The notes under the pieces are model-generated. The model made no database searches, had not been told where the DNA came from, and saw only the letters and a list, made by a program, of their open reading frames with translations. From the NCBI RefSeq assembly GCF_042678385.1, contig NZ_JBHUDY010000002.1:62001-126000 (forward strand): a stretch of 64,000 nt of DNA. Reading direction: 5' to 3'. The position numbers were made by a program, and so were the translations under genes. Source of the DNA: Sphingomonas_B tabacisoli (GTDB lineage: Bacteria; Pseudomonadota; Alphaproteobacteria; Sphingomonadales; Sphingomonadaceae). Shown here one piece after another: positions 42,194 to 50,593 of this stretch. The stretch's first letter is position 1. Every line of letters begins with the position of its first letter.

Positions 42194-45100
42194 TTCCCGA
42201 ACCCGAACACGTCCTGATGGTAGCGGCCGGTCTCGATCATCTCCTCCAGCCACGCAGAGCTGTGCTCGTGGTCGGTGCCGTTCTGCTGCATGTGAATCGC
42301 GATCAGCGTGTCGCGAACCGCAGGCGCCATGAACCGGCCGTCGCCGCAGACAAAGATCTGCGCGCCCGCCCGGAGCAACGACCAGACGCGTTCCTGCTCG
42401 GCGAGCAGCGCGTCCTGGACGAAGCGCCACGGGTGGCTCGGAACGGCGCTGAACGCGAGGAAGGGTTGGACAACGCGGTCAGACGCCCAGGCCTCGACTT
42501 CGTCGCGACAGAGCCAGTCGTGATCGGGATGGCGGCAGCCGAAGAAGAGAAGCATGTCGCCGATCGCTTCGCCCGCGGCCTTTCGCGCGGCACGGTCCTG
42601 CAGGAAACCGCGCAAGGGGGCGAAGCCGGTGCCCGGGCCGATCAGGATCAGCGGCACGCGCGGGTCTTCGGGCGGGGCGAAAGGCGGGTTGGGCGAGCGG
42701 ACATAGCCGAACACTTCGTCGCTCGCCTGCAGGTCGCGCATATAGCTGGAGGCGAAGCCCTGATGCTCGCCAAGGCCCGACCATGCCGGCGCGCGGGTGG
42801 TGCCGACGATCAGCTCGGCATGCGTCGGGCTCACGCGCGGACTCGAAGCGATCGAGTAGAAGCGCGGCGCAATCGCGGCGGAAAGTTCGACGAAATCGGA
42901 AAGCGGCAGCGCCGCGGCCGGGACGAGATCGAGCAGATCGAGCAATGTGACGCGCTTGCCGGCAAGCTCGCTCCAGTTTGAGATCAGCTTGTCGAGCTCC
43001 GCCTGGCTGTTCGGGCACGTCGTGTGCGCGGCGATCAGGTCGAGCGCGCGGCGCGGCGCCGGATCCTGCAGCTCGACGAAATCGCTGAGAAGCTGACGGA
43101 CGGTGACGGTGCTGCCCAGCGGCAAGTGCCGGAAGCGGCTGCCTTGGCCGCCAACCTCAACCTGCATGTCAGGCGAAAGACCGAGTCGCGCGATGGCGCG
43201 CTCGACCAGCTCGGGTCGGTTGCGGGCATAGACGGCGATATGGTCGCCGGTCTTGTACGACGCGCCCTTGGGAAGTTGCAGGCGAAGGAAGCGCGTCGAT
43301 TCGCGTGGCGGCTCGATCGCGAAATCCCACAGGCCGTCGGCAGGACGGATCAACTCGCGATTCTCGACGATCCCAAGCCGTGCGGCATGCTCGGGCAGCG
43401 CCTGGGCGCGGATCGCCCTGGTTTCGACGACCTTTAGGATGAGGCTGGGTTGGGCCTGTGCCGGCTCCGCCTCTCCGCCGAGCGCTTTCCACAAGTCGCG
43501 GACGAAGCCGGCGATGGCGCCGTCGAAGTCGCCGTCGGCATCGGCTTCGGCGCGGGGGACGAGGCGGCGGGCGCCGGTCGCTTCCATCGTCTCGTCGACG
43601 CGGCGCGGGAAAGCCTGGAAGTTCGGCCATTGCGAGTTGCCGAGGCCGAGCACGGCGAAACGCGCGTCGGGCCAGTGCTTGCCGTCGAAATAGCCGGAGT
43701 CGATGCCCTTTTCGGTCGCGACGGCGCTGTCCGGCGCCCGGCCGTTGTAAGTGGCGGTAACGATGACCAGCACCCGGTCCTCCGCCTCGAGGCCCAATGC
43801 GAAGCTTTCGTCCATCGGCCGGACGACGGTGTCGAAGCCGTCCAGGGCTGCGCGTTCGGCGATCTCCTCGGCGACATCGCGCGCAGTGCCGAGGCTGGTG
43901 CCGTAGAGCACCGCCAGGCGCTGGCCCTTGCCACTGACCGAGAGCGCCGCTTCTTCCGCGGCAGCGACCGGCGCAGGCGCGACGCTCAGCCGTTCGTGCG
44001 GGCTGCGACTGCGGACGCGCATGTAGAATTCGTCCGGCTTGATCGACAGCGTTTCCTTGATGCTGAGCCGGTACCCATGCGGATCGCTGACCGCGAAGCG
44101 CTGCAGGATCATCGCGATCGCGAGCTTCGCCTCGACCAGCGCGAACTGCCGCCCGATGCAGGCGCGGGCGCCGTTGCCGAACGGCTTGTAGGCGTGGGGG
44201 TGCCGTTCGCGCTCGGCCTCGGGAAGCCAGCGGTCGATGTCGAACTCGTCCGGGTTCGCCCAGACCTTCGGGTCGCGGTGCAAGCCGGGTGAGAAGACGT
44301 TGATCGGCCGGTCCTTGCGCATCCGCCACTTGCCGCCGATGACCGTGTCCTCGAACGGCGCAAGGCTGAACGCGGGAGCAGTCGGCCAGAGCCGCTGCGA
44401 TTCCTTGATGATCCGCTCGATAACCTCGAACTGGGCAAGGTGATGGAATTCGGGTCGGGTGTCGCCAGGCAGCACGCGGTCCACCTCGGCATAGGCCTGG
44501 GCCAGCACATGCGGGTGGCGGAGCAGAAGCGCGAACGTAAAGGCGAGCAGGCCTGAGGTCGTCTCGTGGCCGGCGATCAGGAACGTCAGCACCTGATAGC
44601 GGATGTTGAGATCGTCGAGCCCTTCGCCCGTTTCGGGATCGATCGCGGTCAGCATCAGGCTCAGCAGGTCGTTCGAATCGCCCGGCGTCTTGCGGCGTTC
44701 GGCGATGATCGCGTCGACGAGCGCATTCATCTCCGCGATGTCGGCGTCGAACTGGCGCTTCGCCTTCTTCGCCAGCCGGTTCTGGAGAGGGAGGCGCGTG
44801 ATCGTGTTCAGCGACTCGCCGAGCGCGCGGGCAAGCGCTTCCAGGAAGCTGTCGAGCTGCTCCTTCTCGAAGCTGTTGAAGCGGTGGCCGAAGCCGGCGA
44901 TCGCGATGCTGTCCAGCGTCAGTCGGGTCATGTCGTCGGCGACGAGGATGTCCTGCCCTTCGAGGCGAGCCCATTTGGCAACGAGCTGATCGCAGACCTC
45001 GAGGATCAGGTCGAAATATCCTTTCATCGCGCGCTGGCTGAAGGCCGGGAGCAGGATGCGATGCGCCTTGCCCCAGTTCGGCTCCTCGCTGAACGCCGTG

Positions 45101-45369
45101 AACAGCCCATCGCCGGCAAAGCGGCGAACGACGCGCAGGCCAGGTCCCGGCATCTTGCGGAAGCGGGTCTCATCGCACAGCTCGGCGACAAGGTCGGCCG
45201 AAGTCACAAACAGGCCGACGCGGCTGCCGAACTTCAGCTTGAAAATGCCTTCCGGCATGGTGCGGCTGACGTCGAGCAGGTGCCCGACCAAACCGGACTT
45301 GGCGATCTGGCGGAGGTGGCCGACGATCGGCAGGCCCGGCGGTGTCGGAATGCCCGCAATATCGGTCAT
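42190..45369 (-). CDS. Self-sufficient cytochrome P450/NADPH-P450 reductase fusion (CYP102/BM3 type)
   Basis: Cytoplasmic fatty-acid-type hydroxylase that carries its own reductase, 1059 aa, matching P450 BM3 in length. The P450 domain (about 1-460) has AGHETT at 266-271, ESQR at 323-326, and the heme-cysteine C404 in FGNGARACIG. A linker leads to the FMN domain (from about 484, LAVLYGTSLGTARD). The FAD/NADPH domain (about 660-1059) has RFYSIASSP, GTGFAPLRGF and the C-terminal DVFGFGK. A perfect hairpin covers the ribosome site. DUF1801 is coupled downstream. The likely substrate is medium to long-chain fatty acids, by family. Confidence 0.95.
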   Translation of the reverse strand: MTDIAGIPTPPGLPIVGHLRQIAKSGLVGHLLDVSRTMPEGIFKLKFGSRVGLFVTSADLVAELCDETRFRKMPGPGLRVVRRFAGDGLFTAFSEEPNWGKAHRILLPAFSQRAMKGYFDLILEVCDQLVAKWARLEGQDILVADDMTRLTLDSIAIAGFGHRFNSFEKEQLDSFLEALARALGESLNTITRLPLQNRLAKKAKRQFDADIAEMNALVDAIIAERRKTPGDSNDLLSLMLTAIDPETGEGLDDLNIRYQVLTFLIAGHETTSGLLAFTFALLLRHPHVLAQAYAEVDRVLPGDTRPEFHHLAQFEVIERIIKESQRLWPTAPAFSLAPFEDTVIGGKWRMRKDRPINVFSPGLHRDPKVWANPDEFDIDRWLPEAERERHPHAYKPFGNGARACIGRQFALVEAKLAIAMILQRFAVSDPHGYRLSIKETLSIKPDEFYMRVRSRSPHERLSVAPAPVAAAEEAALSVSGKGQRLAVLYGTSLGTARDVAEEIAERAALDGFDTVVRPMDESFALGLEAEDRVLVIVTATYNGRAPDSAVATEKGIDSGYFDGKHWPDARFAVLGLGNSQWPNFQAFPRRVDETMEATGARRLVPRAEADADGDFDGAIAGFVRDLWKALGGEAEPAQAQPSLILKVVETRAIRAQALPEHAARLGIVENRELIRPADGLWDFAIEPPRESTRFLRLQLPKGASYKTGDHIAVYARNRPELVERAIARLGLSPDMQVEVGGQGSRFRHLPLGSTVTVRQLLSDFVELQDPAPRRALDLIAAHTTCPNSQAELDKLISNWSELAGKRVTLLDLLDLVPAAALPLSDFVELSAAIAPRFYSIASSPRVSPTHAELIVGTTRAPAWSGLGEHQGFASSYMRDLQASDEVFGYVRSPNPPFAPPEDPRVPLILIGPGTGFAPLRGFLQDRAARKAAGEAIGDMLLFFGCRHPDHDWLCRDEVEAWASDRVVQPFLAFSAVPSHPWRFVQDALLAEQERVWSLLRAGAQIFVCGDGRFMAPAVRDTLIAIHMQQNGTDHEHSSAWLEEMIETGRYHQDVFGFGK

Positions 45370-45373
45370 GGCG

Positions 45374-45398
45374 CTCTCCCCTTTATCGGCGGGGAGAG
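45374..45398 (-). promoter_or_regulatory. Hairpin that masks the P450 ribosome binding site
   Basis: CTCTCCCC and GGGGAGAG form a perfect 8-bp stem with a 9-nt loop. On the minus strand the second arm, GGGGAGAG, is the ribosome site of the P450 gene, 4 nt before its ATG. Folding would block translation, so a temperature- or ligand-dependent switch is possible. Confidence 0.45.
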
Positions 45399-45425
45399 TG
45401 GCCTAGCGCGCGCTTGCGCTCAACC

Positions 45426-46106
45426 CTAGCCGCTCCAGCTATCCCGCCACAGCGACGGGAAAGCCGCTTTCAGCGCGACCAGCTTGGGCGCGTCGTTGAA
45501 GCGGATATAGGGATGGTTCGGGTTCTTCCGCATGAAGCCCTGGTGATAGGCCTCGGCGGGAAAGAAGCTGCCACGCTCGATGCGGGTGACGATCGGGCGC
45601 GGATAGGCCTTGGCGGCGGAAAGTTGGGCCAGGTAGGCGCGGGCCACCCGATCCTGCTCCGCACCGATCGGGAAAATCGCCGATCGGTAGCTGGGGCCGG
45701 TGTCGGGACCCTGGCGATTGAGTTGCGTCGGATCGTGGGCGACGGCGAAATAGACGCGAAGCAACGTCCCGTAGCTGATCTGCGCGGGGTCGTACTGGAT
45801 GCGGATCGCTTCGGCATGGCCGGTGCGCTCGGTCGAGACTGTATCGTAATTGGCGCTGGCCTGGTCGCCGCCGGCATAGCCGGACGTGACGCTCTTGACG
45901 CCCTTCAGATGCTCGAACACGCCCTCCATGCCCCAGAAGCAGCCCCCGGCTAGGACCGCCGTCTGCAAGCCTTTGGACGGGGCAGCGTTCACTTTCGGAG
46001 CGGGGACGTTCGCCGCGCGCGTGCCTTCCGCGATCGACACGCCGCCGACCAGCCAGCCGGCGAAAGTCAGCGCCGCGATCGTCGCGAAGGAAGAGCGGGC
46101 GAGCAT
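45426..46106 (-). CDS. msrA: Peptide methionine sulfoxide reductase A, exported
   Basis: Reduces methionine-S-sulfoxide in proteins. The 226-aa protein has an N-terminal hydrophobic segment (about residues 7-25) that looks like a signal peptide or anchor, then the MsrA core with catalytic C56 in GGCFWGMEG, GYAGG, and HDPTQLNRQGPDTGPSYRSAIF. It therefore acts in the periplasm, unlike most cytoplasmic MsrA. The start at 46106 is chosen because it begins at the signal peptide. A 46-aa gene ends 5 bp upstream. Confidence 0.92.
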   Translation of the reverse strand: MLARSSFATIAALTFAGWLVGGVSIAEGTRAANVPAPKVNAAPSKGLQTAVLAGGCFWGMEGVFEHLKGVKSVTSGYAGGDQASANYDTVSTERTGHAEAIRIQYDPAQISYGTLLRVYFAVAHDPTQLNRQGPDTGPSYRSAIFPIGAEQDRVARAYLAQLSAAKAYPRPIVTRIERGSFFPAEAYHQGFMRKNPNHPYIRFNDAPKLVALKAAFPSLWRDSWSG

Positions 46107-46111
46107 CGTCG

Positions 46112-46252
46112 TCAGGCCTTGTAGATCGATTCGATCTTGGACTTCAGCGTATCCGTCCCTTCCGCCGGAGACAGCGCGACCAGGGCCGCGGCGCCCAGCA
46201 GGAACCCGCCCATGAAGTTGCGGAACAGGTCGGAGCGGATCATCGTACGCAT
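46112..46252 (-). CDS. Small single-helix membrane protein upstream of msrA
   Basis: A 46-aa protein, MRTMIRSDLFRNFMGG at the start, with one hydrophobic helix at about residues 14-28 and a charged C-terminal tail (DTLKSKIESIYKA). GAGGAAAG precedes the ATG at a good distance. Its stop is 5 bp from the msrA start, so the two are cotranscribed. The codon pattern is GC3-rich. It is probably a small inner-membrane protein; I recognise no family. Confidence 0.65.
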   Translation of the reverse strand: MRTMIRSDLFRNFMGGFLLGAAALVALSPAEGTDTLKSKIESIYKA

Positions 46253-46334
46253 CGTCTTCTTTCCTCATCGCCGCTCTTCGGCGGCCGACTCGCTTCAGTT
46301 ACGGCTCGTCTAGCGAGATGGATGCACCTCTGGC

Positions 46335-46350
46335 TGTGAACAGGGTCACA
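46335..46350. promoter_or_regulatory. CRP/FNR-type operator upstream of the msrA unit
   Basis: TGTGA-N6-TCACA is a perfect CRP-like core; extended by one base it is CTGTGA-N6-TCACAG. It lies 83 bp before the 46-aa gene that precedes msrA, the only gene start nearby. No CRP-family gene is in the window. Confidence 0.5.
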
Positions 46351-46462
46351 GGCCAAGAATGAGACGATCAACACGCTGGATTAGACGACGAGCATGTAGC
46401 GCCGCCTCAGTGGTCGTTTTAGCGGCGTAACGGGAAACCCATCGTTTCCCGAAACGCACCCG

Positions 46463-47665
46463 TCAGCGGAGCGCCGCGCAGGCCTCCTGGATACGGGTGC
46501 AGGCCTCCCGGAGCGCGCGTTCCGACGTCGCATAGCTGACGCGGAAAGCCGGGGAGAGGCCGAACGCGCTGCCCTGAACGGCAGCGACGCGGGCGGTATC
46601 GAGAAAATAGTTGATCAGGTCTTCGTCCGTCCCGATCCTTTTGCCCTCCGGCGTGGTCTTGCCGATGCAGCCGCTCGCGTCCGGGTAGACGTAGAAGGCC
46701 CCTTCGGGAGTCGGGCAGTGGAGGCCGGGCGCTTCGTTCAGCATCGCCACGACCATATCGCGGCGCTTGCGGAACGCCTCCTGCCGCTCTGTCAGGAAAT
46801 CCTGCGGACCATTGAGCGCCGCCGCCGCGGCCGCCTGGGCGACCGAGCAGGGGTTGGAGGTGGATTGCGACTGGAGCTTCGCCATCGCCTTGATCAGCCA
46901 GGCCGGGCCGCCGGCATAGCCGATCCGCCAGCCGGTCATCGCATAGGCCTTGGAGCAGCCATTTTCCGTGAGGATGCGGTCCTTCAGATCCGGGCAGAGC
47001 TGCGCCAGCGTCGTGAACGGGAAGTCCGCGTAGAAGATGTGCTCGTACATGTCGTCGCTGAGCACCATCACCTGCTCGTGGCGGCGAAGGACTTCGCCCA
47101 GCCCTTTCAGCTCCTCGGCCGAATAGGCGGCGCCGCTCGGGTTGGACGGCGAGTTCAGGATCAGCCAGCGAGTCTTCGGCGTGATCGCGGCGTCGAGCTG
47201 CTCGGGCGTGATCTTGTAGTTCTGCGAAGCGCCCGCCTCGATCGGCACCGGCGTCGCGCCCGAATAGGCGACGATGTCCGGGTAGCTCACCCAATAGGGG
47301 GCGGGGATGACGACTTCGTCGCCGGCCTCGCAAGTGGCGACGATCGCATTGAAGATGACGTGCTTGCCGCCGACGCCGACGACGATCTCGTTGGCGGCAT
47401 AGTCGAGGCCGTTCTCTCGGGCAAACTTGCCCCGGATCGCGTCCTTCAGCTCGGGTGTGCCGTCGACATTCGTGTATTTCGTCTTGCCTGAGCGGATCGC
47501 TTCGATTGCCGCTTCCTTGACGAAATCCGGCGTGTCGAAATCGGGCTCGCCGGCGCTGAGGCCGATCACGTCCACGCCTTGCCGCTTCAGCTCGGCGACG
47601 CGGGCAGTCATCGCCAGCGTCTGCGACGGGTGGATGCGGTCGAGCGCGGCGGACAGGCGAGGCAT
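46463..47665 (-). CDS. Pyridoxal-phosphate aminotransferase, aspartate transaminase type (class I)
   Basis: Transfers amino groups between aspartate and 2-oxoglutarate or related keto acids. The 400-aa protein has the class I-gamma N-terminus RIHPSQTLAMTARVAELK and GLSAGEPDFDTPDFVKEAA, then NSPSNPSGAAYS. The PLP lysine lies in SKAYAMTGWRIGYAGG, and the substrate arginine is near the C-terminus in FRVSYATSE. I chose the ATG at 47665 with a G-rich site upstream; seven codons earlier is another ATG. PabB-PabC is upstream on the same strand. Confidence 0.92.
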   Translation of the reverse strand: MPRLSAALDRIHPSQTLAMTARVAELKRQGVDVIGLSAGEPDFDTPDFVKEAAIEAIRSGKTKYTNVDGTPELKDAIRGKFARENGLDYAANEIVVGVGGKHVIFNAIVATCEAGDEVVIPAPYWVSYPDIVAYSGATPVPIEAGASQNYKITPEQLDAAITPKTRWLILNSPSNPSGAAYSAEELKGLGEVLRRHEQVMVLSDDMYEHIFYADFPFTTLAQLCPDLKDRILTENGCSKAYAMTGWRIGYAGGPAWLIKAMAKLQSQSTSNPCSVAQAAAAAALNGPQDFLTERQEAFRKRRDMVVAMLNEAPGLHCPTPEGAFYVYPDASGCIGKTTPEGKRIGTDEDLINYFLDTARVAAVQGSAFGLSPAFRVSYATSERALREACTRIQEACAALR

Positions 47666-47698
47666 TGAGCGGAACCCCCTTTTCAAGAACGGGGGCGG

Positions 47699-49402
47699 CT
47701 ATAGCCGCTTGAGCTTCGCTCGCAACAGCCCGCGGGCGGCGTTTCCGACAAGGAATTCTTGAGGGAGGTCAACGGGGCGCAAATCGGCCTCGACCGCGCG
47801 GCCCTCGGCGATCAGCTCGGCGCGGAGCACGCCCGGCAATACCCCCCGTCTGAGCGGCGGCGTCAGCAGCTTGCCGCCGCGCTCGACGAAGATGTTGGTG
47901 AAGCTGCCCTCGGTCAGAAAGCCGTCGGGATCGGTGAACAGGATTTCGAAGCACCCGGACGCGCGACGCGTCTCATCGTAGAAGCCGCGATCGGTCGTCT
48001 TATGACGGAGCCGGAAGTCGTCGGGCGATACCGGAAGCGGGACGATGGCGACCTCGACGGGTTCTTCAGGCAATTCCAGCGGGCGAACCTCGATCGCGTA
48101 ATTGCCTTCGGAAGAAGCGAGCAGCCGCACGCGCGATCGTTCGCGCAGCCGGAAAGTCGCGGCCTGCAGCTCGTTGCGCGCGGCGTGACGGTCGAAGCGG
48201 AAGCCGAACGTCTCGGCGCTCGCCTTCATCCGGGCCAGATGGGCGTCGAGGCGAGCGAGGCCGTCATGCGGATCGAAGCCCATGGTTTCGATCAGATCGA
48301 ACGGCCGTTCCGAACGCACAAAGGCTCCCTTCGCCAGACACTCGCGCCATTCGGCCGATGGGTTCGAGTCCGCAACGATCCCCGATCCCAACCCCACAGT
48401 GGCGTGGGTGTCGCCGGGCTTCAAGTGAAGGGTACGGATGGCAACGTTAAAGGCTGCTTCGCCTTCGGGGTTAATGTGACCGATCGTGCCGGTGTAGAGA
48501 CCGCGCGGGGAATCCTCGACTTCCGCGATGATTTCCATCGCTCGCACCTTCGGCGCGCCGGTGATCGAGCCGCATGGGAAAAGGGCGCGGAGCACGTCGA
48601 TGGCGTCGCGGTCGGGGGCAAGGCGGGCCGTGACGGTGGAGGTCATCTGCTGGACGGTCGGGTAGCGCTCGACTTCGAACAATGAGGGAACCTCGACGCT
48701 GCCGGGCACGGCGACGCGGGAGAGATCGTTGCGGAGCAGGTCGACGATCATCAGGTTTTCGGCGCGCTGCTTGGGATCGGCGCGGAGCGTCTCGGGATCG
48801 GCGTCGGCCGCGGCCGTGCCTTTCATCGGCTTGGCGGTGAGCCGTCCGTCCTCCAGCGCGAAGAAGAGTTCGGGCGAGAGGGACAGAAACCAGTCCTTGC
48901 CGGTCCAGATCAGCGCGCCATAGCCCGCGTTGGCGCGGCTTCTGAGCCCGGCGAACAGCGCGCTCGGATCGCCGATAACGGGCACGCGGTTCGGGAAGGT
49001 CAGATTGGCCTGGTAGATATCGCCGGCAACGATCGCTTGTTGCACGCGGACGATGCGGTCGAGATAGGCGTCGTAGCCAATCTCCGGCTCGGGGCTGCCT
49101 GCAAACGCGCCGGCGGGATCGGGCAGCCAGGTTTCGGCATCGACCTCTTCGAACCCGTCGAACAGCCCGAACCAGAGCAGCGGCGTTTCAGCCTGTCGGA
49201 AGATCGGCCGCAGCCGCGGCTCCAGCGCGCAACCGGCCTCGTATGCGATGAAACCGGCGACATGGCGACGTTCCCCGCGCAGCCGTTCCAGCGCGGGCGC
49301 GACCTCGTCCAGCCGGTCGGCGCGGACAATCTCGACGGGATCGCGGAACAGCTTGGCCCTGGCGCCGGACCGGGCGTCGTCGAGCAGGATGAACGGCGTC
49401 AC
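47699..49402 (-). CDS. Aminodeoxychorismate synthase component I fused to aminodeoxychorismate lyase (PabB-PabC)
   Basis: Makes 4-aminobenzoate for folate from chorismate. The 567-aa fusion starts at GTG 49402. Residues about 1-345 are a chorismate-binding domain (PMKGTAAADADPE with the key lysine, PCGSITGAPKVRAMEI). Residues about 350-567 are a class IV PLP aminotransferase-like lyase (HDGLARLDAHLARMK, TEGSFTNIFVERGG). The glutamine amidotransferase partner PabA is not in view. It is followed by the aminotransferase gene 33 bp downstream. Confidence 0.93.
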   Translation of the reverse strand: MTPFILLDDARSGARAKLFRDPVEIVRADRLDEVAPALERLRGERRHVAGFIAYEAGCALEPRLRPIFRQAETPLLWFGLFDGFEEVDAETWLPDPAGAFAGSPEPEIGYDAYLDRIVRVQQAIVAGDIYQANLTFPNRVPVIGDPSALFAGLRSRANAGYGALIWTGKDWFLSLSPELFFALEDGRLTAKPMKGTAAADADPETLRADPKQRAENLMIVDLLRNDLSRVAVPGSVEVPSLFEVERYPTVQQMTSTVTARLAPDRDAIDVLRALFPCGSITGAPKVRAMEIIAEVEDSPRGLYTGTIGHINPEGEAAFNVAIRTLHLKPGDTHATVGLGSGIVADSNPSAEWRECLAKGAFVRSERPFDLIETMGFDPHDGLARLDAHLARMKASAETFGFRFDRHAARNELQAATFRLRERSRVRLLASSEGNYAIEVRPLELPEEPVEVAIVPLPVSPDDFRLRHKTTDRGFYDETRRASGCFEILFTDPDGFLTEGSFTNIFVERGGKLLTPPLRRGVLPGVLRAELIAEGRAVEADLRPVDLPQEFLVGNAARGLLRAKLKRL

Positions 49403-49439
49403 CCCCGCCTAGAAGCGGAGCGACGCCGTTCACGCAAGG

Positions 49440-49826
49440 TCAGAACGCGCCGGTGCCGTAATAGTCGTCGACGCGGCGCCCGTAATCGCGGTCGCGGAAC
49501 GGTTCTTCGCCGGTCCGGTAGCTCGGCCCGCCCTGCAGACGGTCGCGGGCGATATCGACGCGGTAGCCGCCCTTGCTCGTGTCGTAGGTCAGCGCGTTCC
49601 AGGGCAGCGGATGATAGCTTTCGCCCATGCCGAACAGCCCGCCAAAGCCCAGCACGGCATACTCGACCTTGCCCGAAACCTTGTCGACCATGAAGTTGTA
49701 GATGTGGCCGAGCTTCTCGCCCGCCGCGTCGTAAACCGCAGTGCCCTCGACCTTGTTCGAGGCGATCAGGCGATCCGTCTCGTCGGTGGCGACGGCGCGG
49801 TTCATCGTGTCGTTATAGTCTGACAT
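49440..49826 (-). CDS. PRC-barrel domain protein
   Basis: A 128-aa protein with the PRC-barrel core at about residues 19-90: NKVEGTAVYDAAGEKLGHIYNFMVDKVSGKVEYAVLGFGG. A family of such stress-associated proteins occurs in sphingomonads and rhizobia. AAAAGGAGAG precedes the ATG, and an EcfG-like promoter lies 26 bp upstream, so stress induction is likely. It may bind RNA or protein partners; the function is unproven. pabB-pabC follows on the same strand. Confidence 0.88.
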   Translation of the reverse strand: MSDYNDTMNRAVATDETDRLIASNKVEGTAVYDAAGEKLGHIYNFMVDKVSGKVEYAVLGFGGLFGMGESYHPLPWNALTYDTSKGGYRVDIARDRLQGGPSYRTGEEPFRDRDYGRRVDDYYGTGAF

Positions 49827-49852
49827 CGGACTCTCCTTTTAACTTACGTCAG

Positions 49853-49877
49853 AACGATCCGCTGCCGCTCCGGTTCT
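49853..49877 (-). promoter_or_regulatory. EcfG-like general stress promoter for the PRC-barrel gene
   Basis: On the minus strand AGAAC (49877-49873), a 17-bp spacer and GTT (49855-49853) match GGAAC-N17-GTT with one mismatch, in the same form as the site at 41453-41477. The start codon follows 26 bp downstream. Confidence 0.55.
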
Positions 49878-49933
49878 TATCGTTGCGCACCCGGCGACTT
49901 GTGTTGCGACCGGCTGCACGCCATGTCCGGCGA

Positions 49934-50593
49934 ATGGCCAATCCCCCGCTCAAGGCGGCGATCATTCCCGTCACGCCGTTGCAGCAGAACTGCACGCTTC
50001 TCTGGTGCACCGAGACCAATAAGGGTGCGTTCGTCGATCCGGGCGGCGACCTGCCGCGGCTGAAGGCGGCCGCCGCGCAGGCCGGCGTCGAGATCGAGAA
50101 GATTCTCGTGACGCACGGCCATATCGATCATTGCGGCCAGGCAGGCATGCTTGCCGAGGAGCTTGGCGTGCCGATCGAAGGACCGCATGAGGCCGACCGC
50201 TTCTGGATCGCGCGGCTGGAGGATGACGGCCGCCATTACGGCATTCAGGGCAGGGTTTTCGAAAGCGACCGCTGGCTGACGGATGGCGACCAGGTCACGG
50301 TCGGCAATCTGACGTTCGACGTGCGCCACTGTCCCGGCCACACGCCCGGCCATGTCGTCTTCCACCACCCGGAATCGAAGCTCGCGATCGTCGGCGACGT
50401 GCTGTTCCAGGGATCGATCGGGCGCACGGATTTCCCGATGGGCAACCACGCCGACTTGCTCCACGCGATCACGACGCGGCTATGGCCGATGGGCGACGAC
50501 ACCGCCTTCGTGCCCGGCCACGGCCCGATGTCCACTTTCGGCCATGAGCGGAAGACGAACCCGTTCGTGGCCGACCGGGTGCTGGCGGCTTAG
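49934..50593 (+). CDS. MBL-fold metallo-hydrolase (glyoxalase II-like)
   Basis: A 219-aa metallo-beta-lactamase-fold hydrolase. The metal motif is THGHIDHCG (HxHxDH), with further ligands in HCPGHTPGHVVFH, VGDVLFQGSIGRTDFP and PGHGPMSTFGHE. This group is often annotated as YcbL/glyoxalase II-like thiolesterases. The ATG at 49934 is chosen; a TTG-initiated extension is less likely. Its 3' end overlaps the desaturase gene on the other strand by 114 bp. Confidence 0.88.
   Translation: MANPPLKAAIIPVTPLQQNCTLLWCTETNKGAFVDPGGDLPRLKAAAAQAGVEIEKILVTHGHIDHCGQAGMLAEELGVPIEGPHEADRFWIARLEDDGRHYGIQGRVFESDRWLTDGDQVTVGNLTFDVRHCPGHTPGHVVFHHPESKLAIVGDVLFQGSIGRTDFPMGNHADLLHAITTRLWPMGDDTAFVPGHGPMSTFGHERKTNPFVADRVLAA

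Noticed and set aside
46431..46452. CGGGAAAC/GTTTCCCG hairpin after the aminotransferase gene as an intrinsic terminator
   Set aside because: An 8-bp stem is present, but no T run follows on the minus strand, so I did not list it as a terminator.
48361..48375. GGTTCGAGTCC, similar to a tRNA T-arm
   Set aside because: It lies within the PabB domain coding region and no acceptor or anticodon stem can be drawn around it.
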